Assembly: GCA_944989445.1 (NCBI GenBank)
Contig: CALYLW010000052.1
Coordinates: forward strand, 1,765,142 to 1,829,141
Reading direction: 5' to 3'
Length of the DNA stretch: 64,000 nucleotides
Source: Ampullaceana balthica
Taxonomy: Eukaryota; Mollusca; Gastropoda; Lymnaeidae
The notes beneath the pieces were generated by a model, which did no database searches, was not told the DNA's origin, and was given only the letters and a program-made list of their open reading frames with translations. Positions 26,201 to 33,119 of this stretch are shown piece after piece; position 1 is the first letter of the stretch; every line of letters starts with the position of its first letter. A program made the position numbers and the translations under genes.

Positions 26201-28096
26201 TGTCACAAATGAGCGATTCTATCTTTTATTAGAAAAGTTAAAGCTGGATTTCACAGATCGATTTAAAGATATTCGAAATCTTACACCTGTTTTGCTTTTT
26301 TTAGAAAATCCTTTTACTAGTGATGTCTCTAATATAGCCTCGAAAATGACCATATTAGGAGCAGAGGAAGGTGCAGTGCAGCTTGAAATCATCGAGATTC
26401 AGCATAACACGCCGCTTCGTGATAAACATACGAATTCGTCGCCAACTGAATTCTGGATGACGTATGTTTCTGCAGACGAATTTCCGCAACTATCGAAATG
26501 TTGTAGAAAAATATTAACCATGTTTGGTAGTACCTACGTCTGTGACGCTGGATTCTCCATCATGAATAATATAAAATCTAAAAAACGAAACGCTTTGACT
26601 GATGAGCATTTGGAAAACTTAATAAGAGCAGCAGTTACAGAATACGAACCGCAAATTAAGCAAATTGCAAGTACAGTTCAAAGCCAAATATCACATTAGA
26701 GATGTGTTACAGTTTTTATTCATGTTATTTTTCGTATTGATGAGGAGACAAAGTTACATAAGGTAGGAAGTATTTATCCATTTAATATTTTCTTAAGACG
26801 TTAATTGATTGCGGCCCCCGGCCTAATAAGGAAAAAAAATGTGGCCCGCGGGGTCAAAAAGGTTGGACAGCACTGCACTAGAGGATAGAAGAACATAGAG
26901 CAAAGTAGTAATAATACATGAGGCAATTAATTATACCTTGGAAATACAACACAAAGATAATATAATACAATCCTCATAAAGATATAGGGATAAAAACACT
27001 TTTTTAAATTCCATATGCAAGAAGAAAGACATAAAAATTCTTCTTCTTCCTGTCTGGAAATGGGGCAGGAAATGGGCTGCCTGATCAAACCAGGAAAATC
27101 AACACCTTATCAACATTTAAAACTCTAATAAAAATGCAAGACTAGACATATATATACAAGAGTAGGATGCAATAAGCTTCTGTATAGAAAGATCATTTTT
27201 AATAGTTAAGATGTTTTCTTTGAATCATATTTCTAGTTTTTGTTTACTTTTTTAATATCTAAAGTAGCATAAGTAAACAAATTTGAATAATGGGATACTT
27301 TTTAGTTAGTTTGATCTTCATAAAAATGGGGCAAAGGTTGGGGGGGGGTGGTGGTGAATGCAATCAGGCAAGGTGGCAAGAAAGTTATTGAACAGCTTGT
27401 GGGTAGGTGAGTAAGTCTGAAAGTTATTGAACAGCTTATGGGTAGGTGTGTATGCCTGAAAGTTATTGAACAGCTTGTGGGTAGGTGTGTAAGCCTGAAA
27501 GTTATTGAACAGCTTGTGGGTAGGTGTGTAAGCCTGAAAGTTATTGAACAGCTTGTGGGTAGGTGTGTAAGCCTGAAAGTTATTGAACAGCTTGTGGGTA
27601 GGTGTGTAAGCCTGAACAAAAAAAGCTACGTTCATTTGATGAACTTCTTGTTATCTTTGTTTGTTCATGGAGGAAGGTGTCTTGCCGATATGAACGAAAT
27701 GTGGGTGAGACTGCAATCAGGCTTATAGATAAGTAGATGGATGTCTTACAAACAGGGTATGTAGGAGCCTGAGAAGACGTCACAAAACAACAGCGTTGTT
27801 TTGTGACGTCTTGTCAGGCTACCTACATACCCTGTTTGTATTACGTCTTGCCGATATTTCAGTTGCCTTGTGTCATTTTCAGGCTTACCATACTCTTCTC
27901 TGTAACTTCCTTTGTCAGGTTAGCTGAAGGACATGAGGAAAGCTGCTTTTTTTTTCAGGTTTAATTTTTTAATCACTTTTTGTTGTCATCATCCAGGCTC
28001 AATGAAATAACAGCCAGCAAGGTGATCTTTGTTCAGAGTGAGTCTCAAATCTGCCAATACCTCAACCCCGATGGGCTGCCCCCTTGTGAAGACTGA
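11183..28096 (+). CDS. CRAL-TRIO (SEC14-like) domain protein, complete, six exons
   Basis: Exons 11172-11275 (ATG at 11183), 11483-11509, 11899-12095, 14719-14803, 20707-20918 and 27997-28096 join in phase with GT/AG borders to give 237 residues. Residues 1-100 are the helical N-terminal region (FLRGYGTVDAALVGISKYNK). Residues about 105-225 are the lipid-binding fold: RPVLYIIARRH, the signature YYPERLG at 178-184, then NAPVMF from 190 and an RPWLNEITASKVIFV strand. Proteins of this family bind and transfer small lipids in the cytosol. The protein ends at LPPCED, so it lacks the LPPEYGG-type end and any GOLD or FFAT-type extension. Exon 1 has two in-phase bases plus three codons before the ATG, so a further 5' coding exon is possible. 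Introns 3-5 total about 15.6 kb and are packed with transposons. Confidence 0.88.
11483..11509 (+). CDS. CRAL-TRIO gene exon 2 (27-nt microexon)
   Basis: Nine codons, LLFEGNPSE, between an AAATCCACAG acceptor and a GTCAGT donor; phase 0 at both ends, so skipping would keep frame. Confidence 0.68.
11899..12095 (+). CDS. CRAL-TRIO gene exon 3
   Basis: Acceptor TTATCACAG ends at 11898 and donor GTAGGA starts at 12096. It encodes AHTDASMQRFLRGYGTVDAA through LLRTRDVKN and leaves two bases of an Arg codon. Its last 52 bases and the donor are tandemly duplicated (see 12044-12177). Confidence 0.88.
12044..12177 (+). repeat. 67-bp tandem duplication across the exon 3 splice donor
   Basis: Two perfect or near-perfect 67-bp copies, 12044-12110 and 12111-12177. 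Each holds the last 52 bases of exon 3 plus AACAG|GTAGGACC. Two identical donors now lie 67 bp apart. Reading through the first gives AGG TAG, an immediate stop at 12097-12099, so only the first donor supports the full protein. Confidence 0.93.
12955..13099. mobile_element. fragment of a TIR element related to 62429-62673
   Basis: Shares the repeated CCGGCAAATCCAGAATCCGG and TAAATCCGGC motifs. It ends in CCGGCACACCCCTA, matching the right terminus of the element at 62429-62673. The left end is not clear. In intron 3 of the CRAL-TRIO gene. Confidence 0.5.
13806..14526 (+). pseudogene. LINE reverse transcriptase, C-terminal fragment
   Basis: An open frame of about 230 codons without an ATG start. 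It shows LGYIISDNMSTNNFINHICR, ACIDYCDSLLSG, VQNSAARLVLKAKKHDH, LHWLPIQARIDYKLAVL and FGERSFSFCAAKQWNSLP, the conserved 'thumb' and C-terminal region of CR1/L2-type RTs. The endonuclease, the RT fingers and palm, and the FADD box are missing by 5' truncation. The frame is still intact, so the insertion is fairly young. Confidence 0.8.
13806..14669 (+). mobile_element. 5'-truncated CR1/L2-like LINE 3' end
   Basis: Contains the C-terminal part of a reverse transcriptase ORF (to 14526). A 3' UTR follows, with TAAAGCGCTGTGAGCC, ACAGCGCTATATAAATTATC and a final (ATT)n tail at about 14656-14669, a typical CR1/L2-group end. It is inserted in the sense direction in intron 3, and its tail stops about 50 bp before exon 4. 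Confidence 0.75.
14719..14803 (+). CDS. CRAL-TRIO gene exon 4
   Basis: Acceptor CTTTTTTTTCAG ends at 14718 and donor GTGAGT starts at 14804. Its first base completes the Arg codon. It encodes PVLYIIARRHIAADRDLDKL then TKFTVYLL, the first strands of the lipid-binding fold. Phase 0 out. Confidence 0.9.
15178..15271. repeat. perfect 40-bp inverted repeat (foldback element)
   Basis: Arms 15178-15217 and 15232-15271 are perfect reverse complements around a 14-base loop. The arm contains CAGGGTATGTATAGGCC. A related foldback lies at 27748-27839. Probably a small foldback MITE. Confidence 0.92.
15645..19583 (-). mobile_element. full-length non-LTR retrotransposon (LINE), 3.9 kb
   Basis: A 12-bp direct repeat CACCACTGTTGT flanks it at 15633-15644 and 19584-19595 and is read as the target-site duplication. 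On the minus strand it starts GAAAAAAACTTCCGGTTG, has a 565-bp 5' UTR, one ORF (15680-19018) and a very short 3' end. That end finishes in (ACGA)n, seen on the plus strand as TTCGTTCGTTCGTCCGTCG. It sits antisense in intron 4 of the CRAL-TRIO gene. Intact ORF and exact TSD suggest recent insertion. Confidence 0.88.
15680..19018 (-). CDS. LINE endonuclease-reverse transcriptase, intact 1112 residues
   Basis: Domain order is an apurinic-type endonuclease (about residues 48-302: GAWNVRTLL, SETRL 89-93, LLGDFNARVG 197-206, WTDHRL 293-298), then a linker, then reverse transcriptase (about 500-850). RT motifs visible are SSGKAPGSDAIPAEVYK, HRGISLL, YVDLTKAFDTV, GVKQGCVLAPTLF and catalytic FADD at 794-797. 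A thumb-like region follows (LLYACETWTVYQ) and a C-terminal C2H2-type finger (CPFCSRTF...HLRTH, 1086-1106). No stop or frameshift interrupts it, so it may be active. No separate ORF1 is seen. Clade is not assigned; the single ORF and the C-terminal finger are the main clues. Confidence 0.92.
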   Translation of the reverse strand: MASGERVRSTNCATPSHLNPSHRASHFCHPSHTSGRNKKKKTRIFPLILGAWNVRTLLDRDDADRPQRRTALIGKELARYGIDVAALSETRLAGEGELCERGSGYTFYWSGRPSEERREAGVGFAVKTTLVGKLAGLPKGVNDRLMTMKLPLAGKKPLTIISAYAPTMTNPDDVKAKFYEELHTVIADVPKADKLILLGDFNARVGKDNVAWEGVLGHHGVGQCNSNGLLLLQTCAELELLITNTIFRLPTRNRTSWMHPRSKHWHLIDYVIVRKRDRQDVRVTKSMCGAECWTDHRLIITKLNIRIQPKRRPQGKKAPKRLNVAKLNTDSCKQSFVDALEKCLKSTSPGNQSVEADWASLRELIYSTATETLGPQTRKHKDWFDENSEDIKQLLDEKHHLHQSYINNPKSTARRDALNNIRKTVQQKLRQMQDDWLGNKADEIQGYADRRDYKNFYDALKEVYGPTPSGSSPLLSADGNTLITDKEKILERWVEHFDDVLNRPSTINDEAINRLPQVPTNKALDDPPTLLETQKAIYLISSGKAPGSDAIPAEVYKEGGTALTERLHELFLLIWQQETIPQDFKDATIIHLYKRKGSRQACDNHRGISLLSIAGKILARILLNRLTVHLDQGLLPESQCGFRKERGTIDMVFAARQLLEKCQEQNSDLFSTYVDLTKAFDTVGREGLWKIMAKYGCPRKFIVLVQQFHEGMQARVQDSGEFSDPFPVTNGVKQGCVLAPTLFSLMFSAMLTEAFRDEDVGVNLKYRTDGKLFNLRRLQAKTKVMTDIIRDLLFADDCALNAVSEADMQRSVNLFSSACTNFGLSINTKKTEVLHQPAPGRPYVEPNITVNGQRLNTVHRFTYLGSTLSQNVTIDDEVNVRIARASSTFGRLYPNVWNRRGITIQTKLKVYRAVVLPTLLYACETWTVYQRHARKLNHFHLTSLRKILGIKWQNKIPDTVVLTRAGLPSIFTLLMQSKLRWAGHVVRMPDERLPKRIFYGELQYGQRSHGGQKKRFKDTLKASMKAFAINPDTWEQAAMDRSTWRSSIHEGARSCEANRITAAEKKRQARKAHAVNPPGDVALAPCPFCSRTFRARIGLISHLRTHRKPSDD
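19940..20676 (+). mobile_element. 5'-truncated jockey/CR1-like LINE 3' end
   Basis: RT C-terminal frame 19953-20594, then a short 3' UTR (AGGAGCGTCTGTAAACAG) and a GATAA-repeat tail at about 20657-20674. Sense orientation in intron 4. Its tail ends 30 bp before exon 5 of the CRAL-TRIO gene. Other copies of the same family are at 24010-27195 (interrupted) and 58296-59285. Confidence 0.78.
19953..20594 (+). pseudogene. LINE reverse transcriptase, C-terminal 213 residues
   Basis: Visible motifs are KYLGVLINEKLSWNPHVNEV, LVRPALEYASSVCDPST, QIQKRAARFITGEY and FFPSGIRAWNGLPEE, the end of a jockey/CR1-group RT. The catalytic core is absent. The frame is open throughout, so this is a truncated but little-mutated copy. 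Confidence 0.8.
20707..20918 (+). CDS. CRAL-TRIO gene exon 5
   Basis: Acceptor TATCTGTGTTACAG ends at 20706 and donor GTAGGG starts at 20919. It encodes ELTFQRLDEQIIDNICLVFD, then YYPERLG and YNAPVMFQGCW, the heart of the lipid-binding domain, and ends two bases into a Trp codon. Its last 15 bases belong to a tandem repeat that continues into the intron. Confidence 0.92.
20903..21120 (+). repeat. four-copy tandem repeat starting inside exon 5 and spanning its donor
   Basis: Four copies (near 20904, 20964, 21017, 21078) of TTATACGACCATGGTAGGGA followed by TCACTTTATCAATAG. The first copy includes the last 15 coding bases and the true donor. Copies 2-4 carry ATTGTAGGG or ATGGTAAGG, that is, decoy donors. 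Confidence 0.88.
21133..23879. mobile_element. TTAA-flanked DNA transposon relic (Kolobok/piggyBac-like termini)
   Basis: TTAA at 21129-21132 is followed by GGGGATCCACGGGTCAC. The right side reads GGGTAGTTGACCCCC then TTAA at 23880-23883, so the termini are inverted GGGGRTC with TTAA duplications. A second possible right end is ACCCC|TTAA at about 23784. TTAA targets are known for piggyBac and Kolobok groups. The interior holds a broken transposase-like frame (22360-22990) and AT-rich filler. In intron 5 of the CRAL-TRIO gene. Confidence 0.5.
22360..22990 (+). pseudogene. degraded transposase-like reading frame
   Basis: Two coding-like patches separated by stops and frame changes. One reads MTRKQRIALARAAMLKKCD (about 22409-22465). 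The other, about 22750-22880, reads LNRQAVTASLEIGMSYAGLK then LFSELMNVPVMHQKTH. The second resembles the N-terminal region of Mutator-like/Kolobok-type transposases that have a GxGxxxLxKFxxxMNxP pattern. This similarity is by eye. Confidence 0.4.
24010..24150 (+). mobile_element. LINE fragment, left part (interrupted by hAT)
   Basis: Matches the RT C-terminal coding region of the LINE at 19940-20676 (CATTCAAAGCCTTCTAGAAC, ...TATATCATTAAACCTAGAAA). It stops exactly at the hAT insertion point, and the rest of the copy resumes at 26876. Confidence 0.75.
24151..26875 (+). mobile_element. hAT DNA transposon, 2725 bp, with 8-bp TSD
   Basis: Inverted termini are CAGTGCTGTCCAACC and GGTTGGACAGCACTG. 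The flanking octamers CACCAGAG (24143-24150) and CACTAGAG (26876-26883) match at 7 of 8 bases. The undisturbed LINE copy at 20319-20345 has a single CACTAGAG here, proving insertion and duplication. GC-rich subterminal GGCCGCATGCGGCCCGCC and its inverse CGGCCCCCGGCC lie next to the ends. It encodes a transposase with one frameshift. It sits within a LINE that itself lies in intron 5 of the CRAL-TRIO gene. Confidence 0.93.
24839..26699 (+). pseudogene. hAT transposase (ZBED/GTF2IRD2-like family), one frameshift
   Basis: Frame 24839-26212 carries an N-terminal zinc finger (C34, C37, H52/H53, H57), then SLALDESCDITD, VTTDGAPAMIG, CIIHQQSL and HTDVRWLSKGKVLSRFW, typical of the RNase H-like core of this hAT group. 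The C-terminal dimerisation region (EFPQLSKCCRKILTMFGST, then CDAGFSIMNNIKSKKR) is in the next frame, ending at 26699. A one-base shift between about 26117 and 26146 separates them. All conserved blocks are otherwise present, so this is either a recently disabled copy or an assembly error in a live one. Confidence 0.88.
26876..27195 (+). mobile_element. LINE fragment, right part (after the hAT insertion)
   Basis: Continues the copy begun at 24010. It starts CACTAGAGGATAGAAGAAC and runs through the RT C-terminus (stops and indels present) to the 3' UTR remnant ATGCAATAAGCTTCTGTATA. More decayed than the copy at 19940-20676. Confidence 0.75.
27378..27617 (+). repeat. 39-bp minisatellite, about six copies
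   Basis: Unit GTAAGCCTGAAAGTTATTGA followed by ACAGCTTGTGGGTAGGTGT. The length is a multiple of three and keeps several frames open on both strands; none is considered coding. Confidence 0.92.
27748..27839. repeat. foldback element, 44/45-bp arms, 3-base loop
   Basis: Arms 27748-27791 and 27795-27839 pair with one mismatch and one indel. They contain ACAAACAGGGTATGTAGG and GACGTCACAAAACAAC. Shares the CAGGGTATGTA motif with 15178-15271 and the ACAAAACAAC/GTTGTTTTGT core with 57734-57803. Confidence 0.9.
27997..28096 (+). CDS. CRAL-TRIO gene exon 6 (terminal)
   Basis: Acceptor TTGTCATCATCCAG ends at 27996. The first base completes Trp205, then LNEITASKVIFVQSESQICQ and YLNPDGLPPCED, with TGA at 28094-28096. 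It encodes the last beta strand and helix of the lipid-binding fold. Confidence 0.9.
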
Positions 28097-29496
28097 CGGG
28101 GGCTTATGGTAACACCCCTAGAAGACTGACTGGGCCACTGCACATGAGATCACACAACGTGCGTGTGCCTGTTGCATGTACGATTGACGGGAGCTGATGG
28201 GGTGGATGTCTGTTTTAAAGGGGAATAATTCTCGGTTTATCTATCTTCTTGCTGACTGAAGGAAATGTTGCGTGTAGCAAAAACTAGAACAAATCATTGA
28301 TCAAAATTTTGTTGCAGATCCATTGTCATGTTATAAAAAAGTAGCAATATACATTTTAACGAAACTATAATAAGAACAGGGAGTTCTGAGAAGAAGCCAA
28401 TTCCAAAGACCTTTCAGCATTGACAATTTTTTTTAGTGATTATAGATTATCATTAGCAAGAGATCTTGATGATGAAGAGAATGGTGCAAGAATTGAATTC
28501 TCTGAGATCATTGATCAATGCATGCATGGATTAGAGCAATCTTATAAGTTCCACAAGGGGATAGGACATTTTTAGCTTACTTAAATGTAACCCTGTCGAG
28601 CTCACACTGTAATGCCAACATTTCATTTGTTAATAATGTTACCAAAGTTGCTAGTTGTATCGCTAAATGAGAACAAGATTGTCAGTGTTTGAATGGGGTG
28701 AGCCCATATCTGTGAACAACTGTGAATGTAAGATATGTGGGGATTCTTCATCACAAATATACAATAAGTTATTCTATTTTATTATTATTTTTTTTAAGAA
28801 TGCGAGTTACATTCCCTGACTCATGTTTTACACATTTATTTTATATGCTGAGAACAAACTAAAAAGCCAAATGTCTATTTTTATAACTCAATTCTGCTAC
28901 ATGAACAATGTTGGTCATTTATCAATGTTATTCTGCCTGTTGTTTACTCTAGTGTTAGAGGGTGTTAGATTGCTGCACTGTATATTCACTGACATAAGGC
29001 TGTGCGAGTCATAAAGAAGTTTTCTTTATTTTGTAACTGTTTAGAGTGCTGTCATGATTAGCATTAGCATCTGGGGATGGGCTGGAGAGGGAGGCCAACA
29101 TCACAAGTGTAGTGTCATTAAGGAAATGTCTCCCTACCATTCTACTGTGTATCCTTAGGAACCCAGCTTTAGTCCCCAGTCCACAGTTTAGAAATATTAA
29201 ACATCCTGTGATTATGAAATCTTGTTGGGTTATCATCTAAACTTGAAGTTGAGTTCATTTGAGTCTGGCGTTGAATTCAAGTTCTGAGAATCATATTTTG
29301 TTTTTATCACTTTTGAAGTTAAACTTTTTGGGTTATATGTTTCATGGTTCAGTTATATGTTTCATGGCTCAGTTACATGTTTGTTCCCTTTGTGTGACAA
29401 CTTCAAGATCTACATTTATTTGATTTAAAATTTTTTCTTTCAATTTTATCTCCAACCATTAAGTCAGTCTTAGGGCTGGCCATCATTTCGAATGTC

Positions 29497-29644
29497 TAAT
29501 GTTTCACATGCTACAATAATTTTAGTGAAGTTCTAATGTTTCACATACTAAATAATTTTAGTGAAGTTCTAATGTTTCACATACTAAATAATTTTAGTGA
29601 AGTTCTAATGTTTCACATACTAAATAATTTTAGTGAAGTTCTAA
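29497..29644 (+). repeat. 36-bp tandem repeat, about four copies
   Basis: Unit TCTAATGTTTCACATACTAA followed by ATAATTTTAGTGAAGT. The last copies are nearly identical; the first is diverged. Confidence 0.9.
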
Positions 29645-30084
29645 TCTCTCACCATCTTCATTCTCTCACAACTAATGATAGCATTTAATTCTATGTATTT
29701 CTATTTTCTCTGGCAGAAATACTCACAGGTTCTCAACTCTCTGCGTTGTTCAAATTATCCCATTAACCGTAATGAAGTACTTAAATAATTAAAATAACAT
29801 TATTGCTGTAATGATAGAGACCCATGGCTACTTTTTACTACAGTCGCTTAGGGTCCTTAGCTTCACTGGCTAAGAACCCCTGGAATCACAAAGAGAAAAG
29901 TTGTGTTTGCATCAAAACATTTCTTACCATTGTACTTAATGTTATTCTTTCAAACTTTTTTAAAATCAATCCAAAATATTTTTAATTTCCTGTTATTTAA
30001 TAGTCAGCCTGCTACTGAAATGCCTTAAGTTTTAACCAGCCTGTGTTCAGGTCACGAGAGATCATTGGATGGCTTTAATTTATC

Positions 30085-30338
30085 ATAGAGTACCGTGGTC
30101 CATGCTAGGGACTATTTTATTGCTAAATCAATGAGCAACCACCTGATTCACTGGAGCACCATTGTCCATGCAAGGGACTATTTTATTGCTAAATCAATGA
30201 GCAACCACCTGATTCACTGGAGCACCATTGTCCATGCAAGGGACTATTTATTGCTAAATCAATGAGCAACCACCTGATTCACTGGAGCACCATTGTCCAT
30301 GCAAGGGACTATTTTATTGCTAAATCAATTAGCAACCG
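30085..30338 (+). repeat. 67-bp tandem repeat, about four copies
   Basis: Unit begins TTGCTAAATCAATGAGCAAC and includes CACTGGAGCACCATTGTCCA. The first copy is divergent (CGTGGTCCATGCTAGG). Confidence 0.9.
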
Positions 30339-30617
30339 ATGCACATCATTCGCAAAATGTTCTGAGCAGCTGTTTTCAGCTGATGTGTTACGACCATCAG
30401 ACAGAAAAATAAATTATTGTCACATGATTTTATGTTAAAATTTAACGTTGATTGTTCCATTTTAAAAAATGTTTAGTTTGACATTAGTACGTAAGAAAAG
30501 ACAAAAATGTAAGTCCTGGTAAGAGCCCATTGATAACATTTGCCATTTATATAATATTTAACCACTGTTGGCTTCCAGCGGCTCCAGACATCCAATCTCT
30601 TTTATCTGACGTGAATG

Positions 30618-30728
30618 TTTGTGCAGATTCTTGTTCAGATTATTGTACAGATTCTTGTACAGATTCTTGTACATATTCTTGTACAGATTCTTGTTCAGAT
30701 TCTTGTACAGATCCTTGTTCAGATCGTG
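30618..30728 (+). repeat. 12-bp tandem repeat
   Basis: About nine copies of CAGATTCTTGTA with C/A swaps. A multiple-of-three unit gives Cys-Thr-Asp-Ser and Val-Gln-Ile-Leu periodic frames that are not genes. Confidence 0.88.
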
Positions 30729-31665
30729 GTCATGCATTCAGGTTTACAGTCTAAAAGTTATCATTATGCAAATCCATCAACTGAAAGTTTCCTATTTCTA
30801 AACAACTGATTTGTCTCACATATTTTATTTTATACAGTAAGTCATGCCAGCTGGTATTTTGGAATGTTCATTGAGTGGTTAGTGACGTGTATTGTCTTGT
30901 ACAACTTCATATTAATGAAGGGGCTAAAAAAGCTTATTTTGCATTATATAACAAAATCAATACCTTTTAATCAGATGCTCTTGACTGATTAAAAATACAG
31001 GCATCTTAAGTTATGAGACGAGACTACGTCCGATAGTAAATAAGGCCTAAGGAAGTTTATCCAGACCTGACTAGGATCTACTTGAATTTGTCTCTTACTT
31101 ATCTTCACTTACACAGGATTCAATTCTCTAAAGGGAAAAATAAACCATATTTTTGTCAGGTTTTTATTTTTAGGTGTTTTTTAAATTAAAATTTTTTTTT
31201 ACAAAAGTCTATCTTTACTCAACTTTGGCATTGCTTTTAGTTTTTTGTTTTTTTGCCTAACTTAAAAGAAGTTAAGACATGGTTGGACTTGCATTATGCT
31301 CAAAGAGTTAAAAAGAACTTAAATTTGCATTCCTTGATTTATTATACTTTAAACTTGTGTCAAACATGTTCCATTGAATGTCTGTCGTACTGAGTTGATC
31401 ATAGCATGTTGTATGTCCATTCCATGAAAATGAGTTGCTTTTGTGCCCAGGTGATGTTTTCATAATTTGATGTGTTGTTTATTTAATTGTTCAAAATTAT
31501 ACAGAGCTTTGAACATTCTATTTTTTGTCATTGTACTTAAAATTGTTGACTTGCAAACTGCTTTCACTTAATTACCTGTTGAGTTTCAACATATTGTTGA
31601 GTTCAGAACATGTTGTCTATAACTTGCTGTGTTCAAAGCTGAGTCATTTCCATTGAAATGGTTGA

Positions 31666-31671
31666 AATAAA
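31666..31671 (+). terminator. candidate poly(A) signal AATAAA
   Basis: AATAAA in GGTTGAAATAAAGC; the last plausible signal before the 77-bp minisatellite. Could end the CRAL-TRIO transcript. Confidence 0.3.
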
Positions 31672-31861
31672 GCAAAGTTGAGATTCTTCTTACGCCAATG
31701 GTTCATTCTTGTGACTAGACACAACACAAATTGTCATTCATGGCTGAAGTAATCTGAGGTGTGTGTAAGCTTGGGCCCATGAAGCCTTTATTACCTAGTC
31801 TGCCATTTTTTAGTCACATTATTTATATCTGAATATGAAGGGGTAGAAAAAAAAACTTGAA

Positions 31862-33112
31862 GCAAAGCCCTAGGGCCCGGGCCCTGAGCTAGTACGTCAC
31901 AGCTTGATTCTCATTCATCTTCACAAAACCTGATGTTGGTACAGCCCTAGGACCCGGGCCCTGAGTCAGTGCGTCACAGCTCGATTCTCGGTCATCTTCA
32001 GAAAACCTGATGTTGGTACAGCCCTAGGGCCCGGGCCCTGAGCTAGTACGTCACAGCTTGATTCTCATTCATCTTCACAAAACCTGATGTTGGTACAGCC
32101 CTAGGGCCCGGGCCCTGAGTCAGTACGTCACAGCTCGATTCTCATTCATCTTCAGAAAACCTGATGTTGGTACAGCCCTAGGACCCGGGCCCTGAGTCAG
32201 TGCGGCACAGCTCGATTCTCATTCATCTTCAGAAAACCTGATGTTGGTACAGCCCTAGGACCCGGGCCCTGAGTCAGTGCGTCACAGCTCGATTCTCATT
32301 CATCTTCAGAAAACCTGATGTTGGTACAGCCCTAGGACCAGGGCCCTGAGTCAGTGCGTCACAGCTTGATTCTTATATCTTCAGAAAACCTGATGTTGGT
32401 ACAGCCCTAGGACCCGGGCCCTGAGTCAGTGCGTCACAGCTTGATTCTTATATCTTCAGAAAACCTGATGTTGGTACAGCCCTAGGACCCGGGCCCTGAG
32501 TCAGTGCGGCACAGCTCGATTCTCATTCATCTTCAGAAAACCTGATGTTGGTACAGCCCTAGGACCCGGGCCCTGAGTCAGTGCGTCACAGCTCGATTCT
32601 CATTCATCTTCAGAAAACCTGATGTTGGTACAGCCCTAGGACCCGGGCCCTGAGTCAGTGCGTCACAGCTTGATTCTTATATCTTCAGAAAACCTGATGT
32701 TGGTACAGCCCTAGGACCCGGGCCCTGAGTCAGTGCGTCACAGCTTGATTCTTATATCTTCAGAAAACCTGATGTTGGTACACCCCTAGGACCGAGCCCT
32801 GAGTCAGTACAGCACCGCTTGCGTTCTTCATTCATCCTTAGAAAACCTGATGTTGCTACAGCCCTAGGGCCCTGGGCCCTGAGTCAGGACAGCACCGCTT
32901 GCGTTCTTCATTCATCCTTAGAAAACCTGATGTTGCTACAGCCCCTAGGGGCCCGGGCCCTGAGTCAGGACAGCACAGCTTGTGTTCTTCATTCATCCTT
33001 AGAAAACCTGATGTTGGTACAGTCCTAGGGCCTGGGCCCTGAGTCAGGACAGCACAGCTTGTGTTCTTCATTCATCCTTAGAAAACCTGATGTTGGTACA
33101 GTGCTAGGAACC
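31862..33112 (+). repeat. 77-bp minisatellite with palindromic GGGCCCGGGCCC core
   Basis: About 16 copies of a 74-77-bp unit. It starts ACAGCCCTAGGACCCGGGCC and includes GAGTCAGTGCGTCACAGC and GAAAACCTGATGTTGG. The GGGCCCGGGCCC core is self-complementary in several copies. Right-hand copies (from 32790) form a distinct subfamily with AGGACAGCACCGCTTGCGTT. Confidence 0.93.
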
Positions 33113-33119
33113 CTGTCCT

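Larger units (their letters stand above)
28097..31665 (+). other. probable 3' UTR of the CRAL-TRIO gene / downstream non-coding DNA
   Basis: No coding exon found. It contains three small tandem arrays (29497, 30085, 30615) and ends at a plausible AATAAA. Whether the transcript really extends 3.5 kb is not shown by the sequence; shorter ends are possible. Confidence 0.4.
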
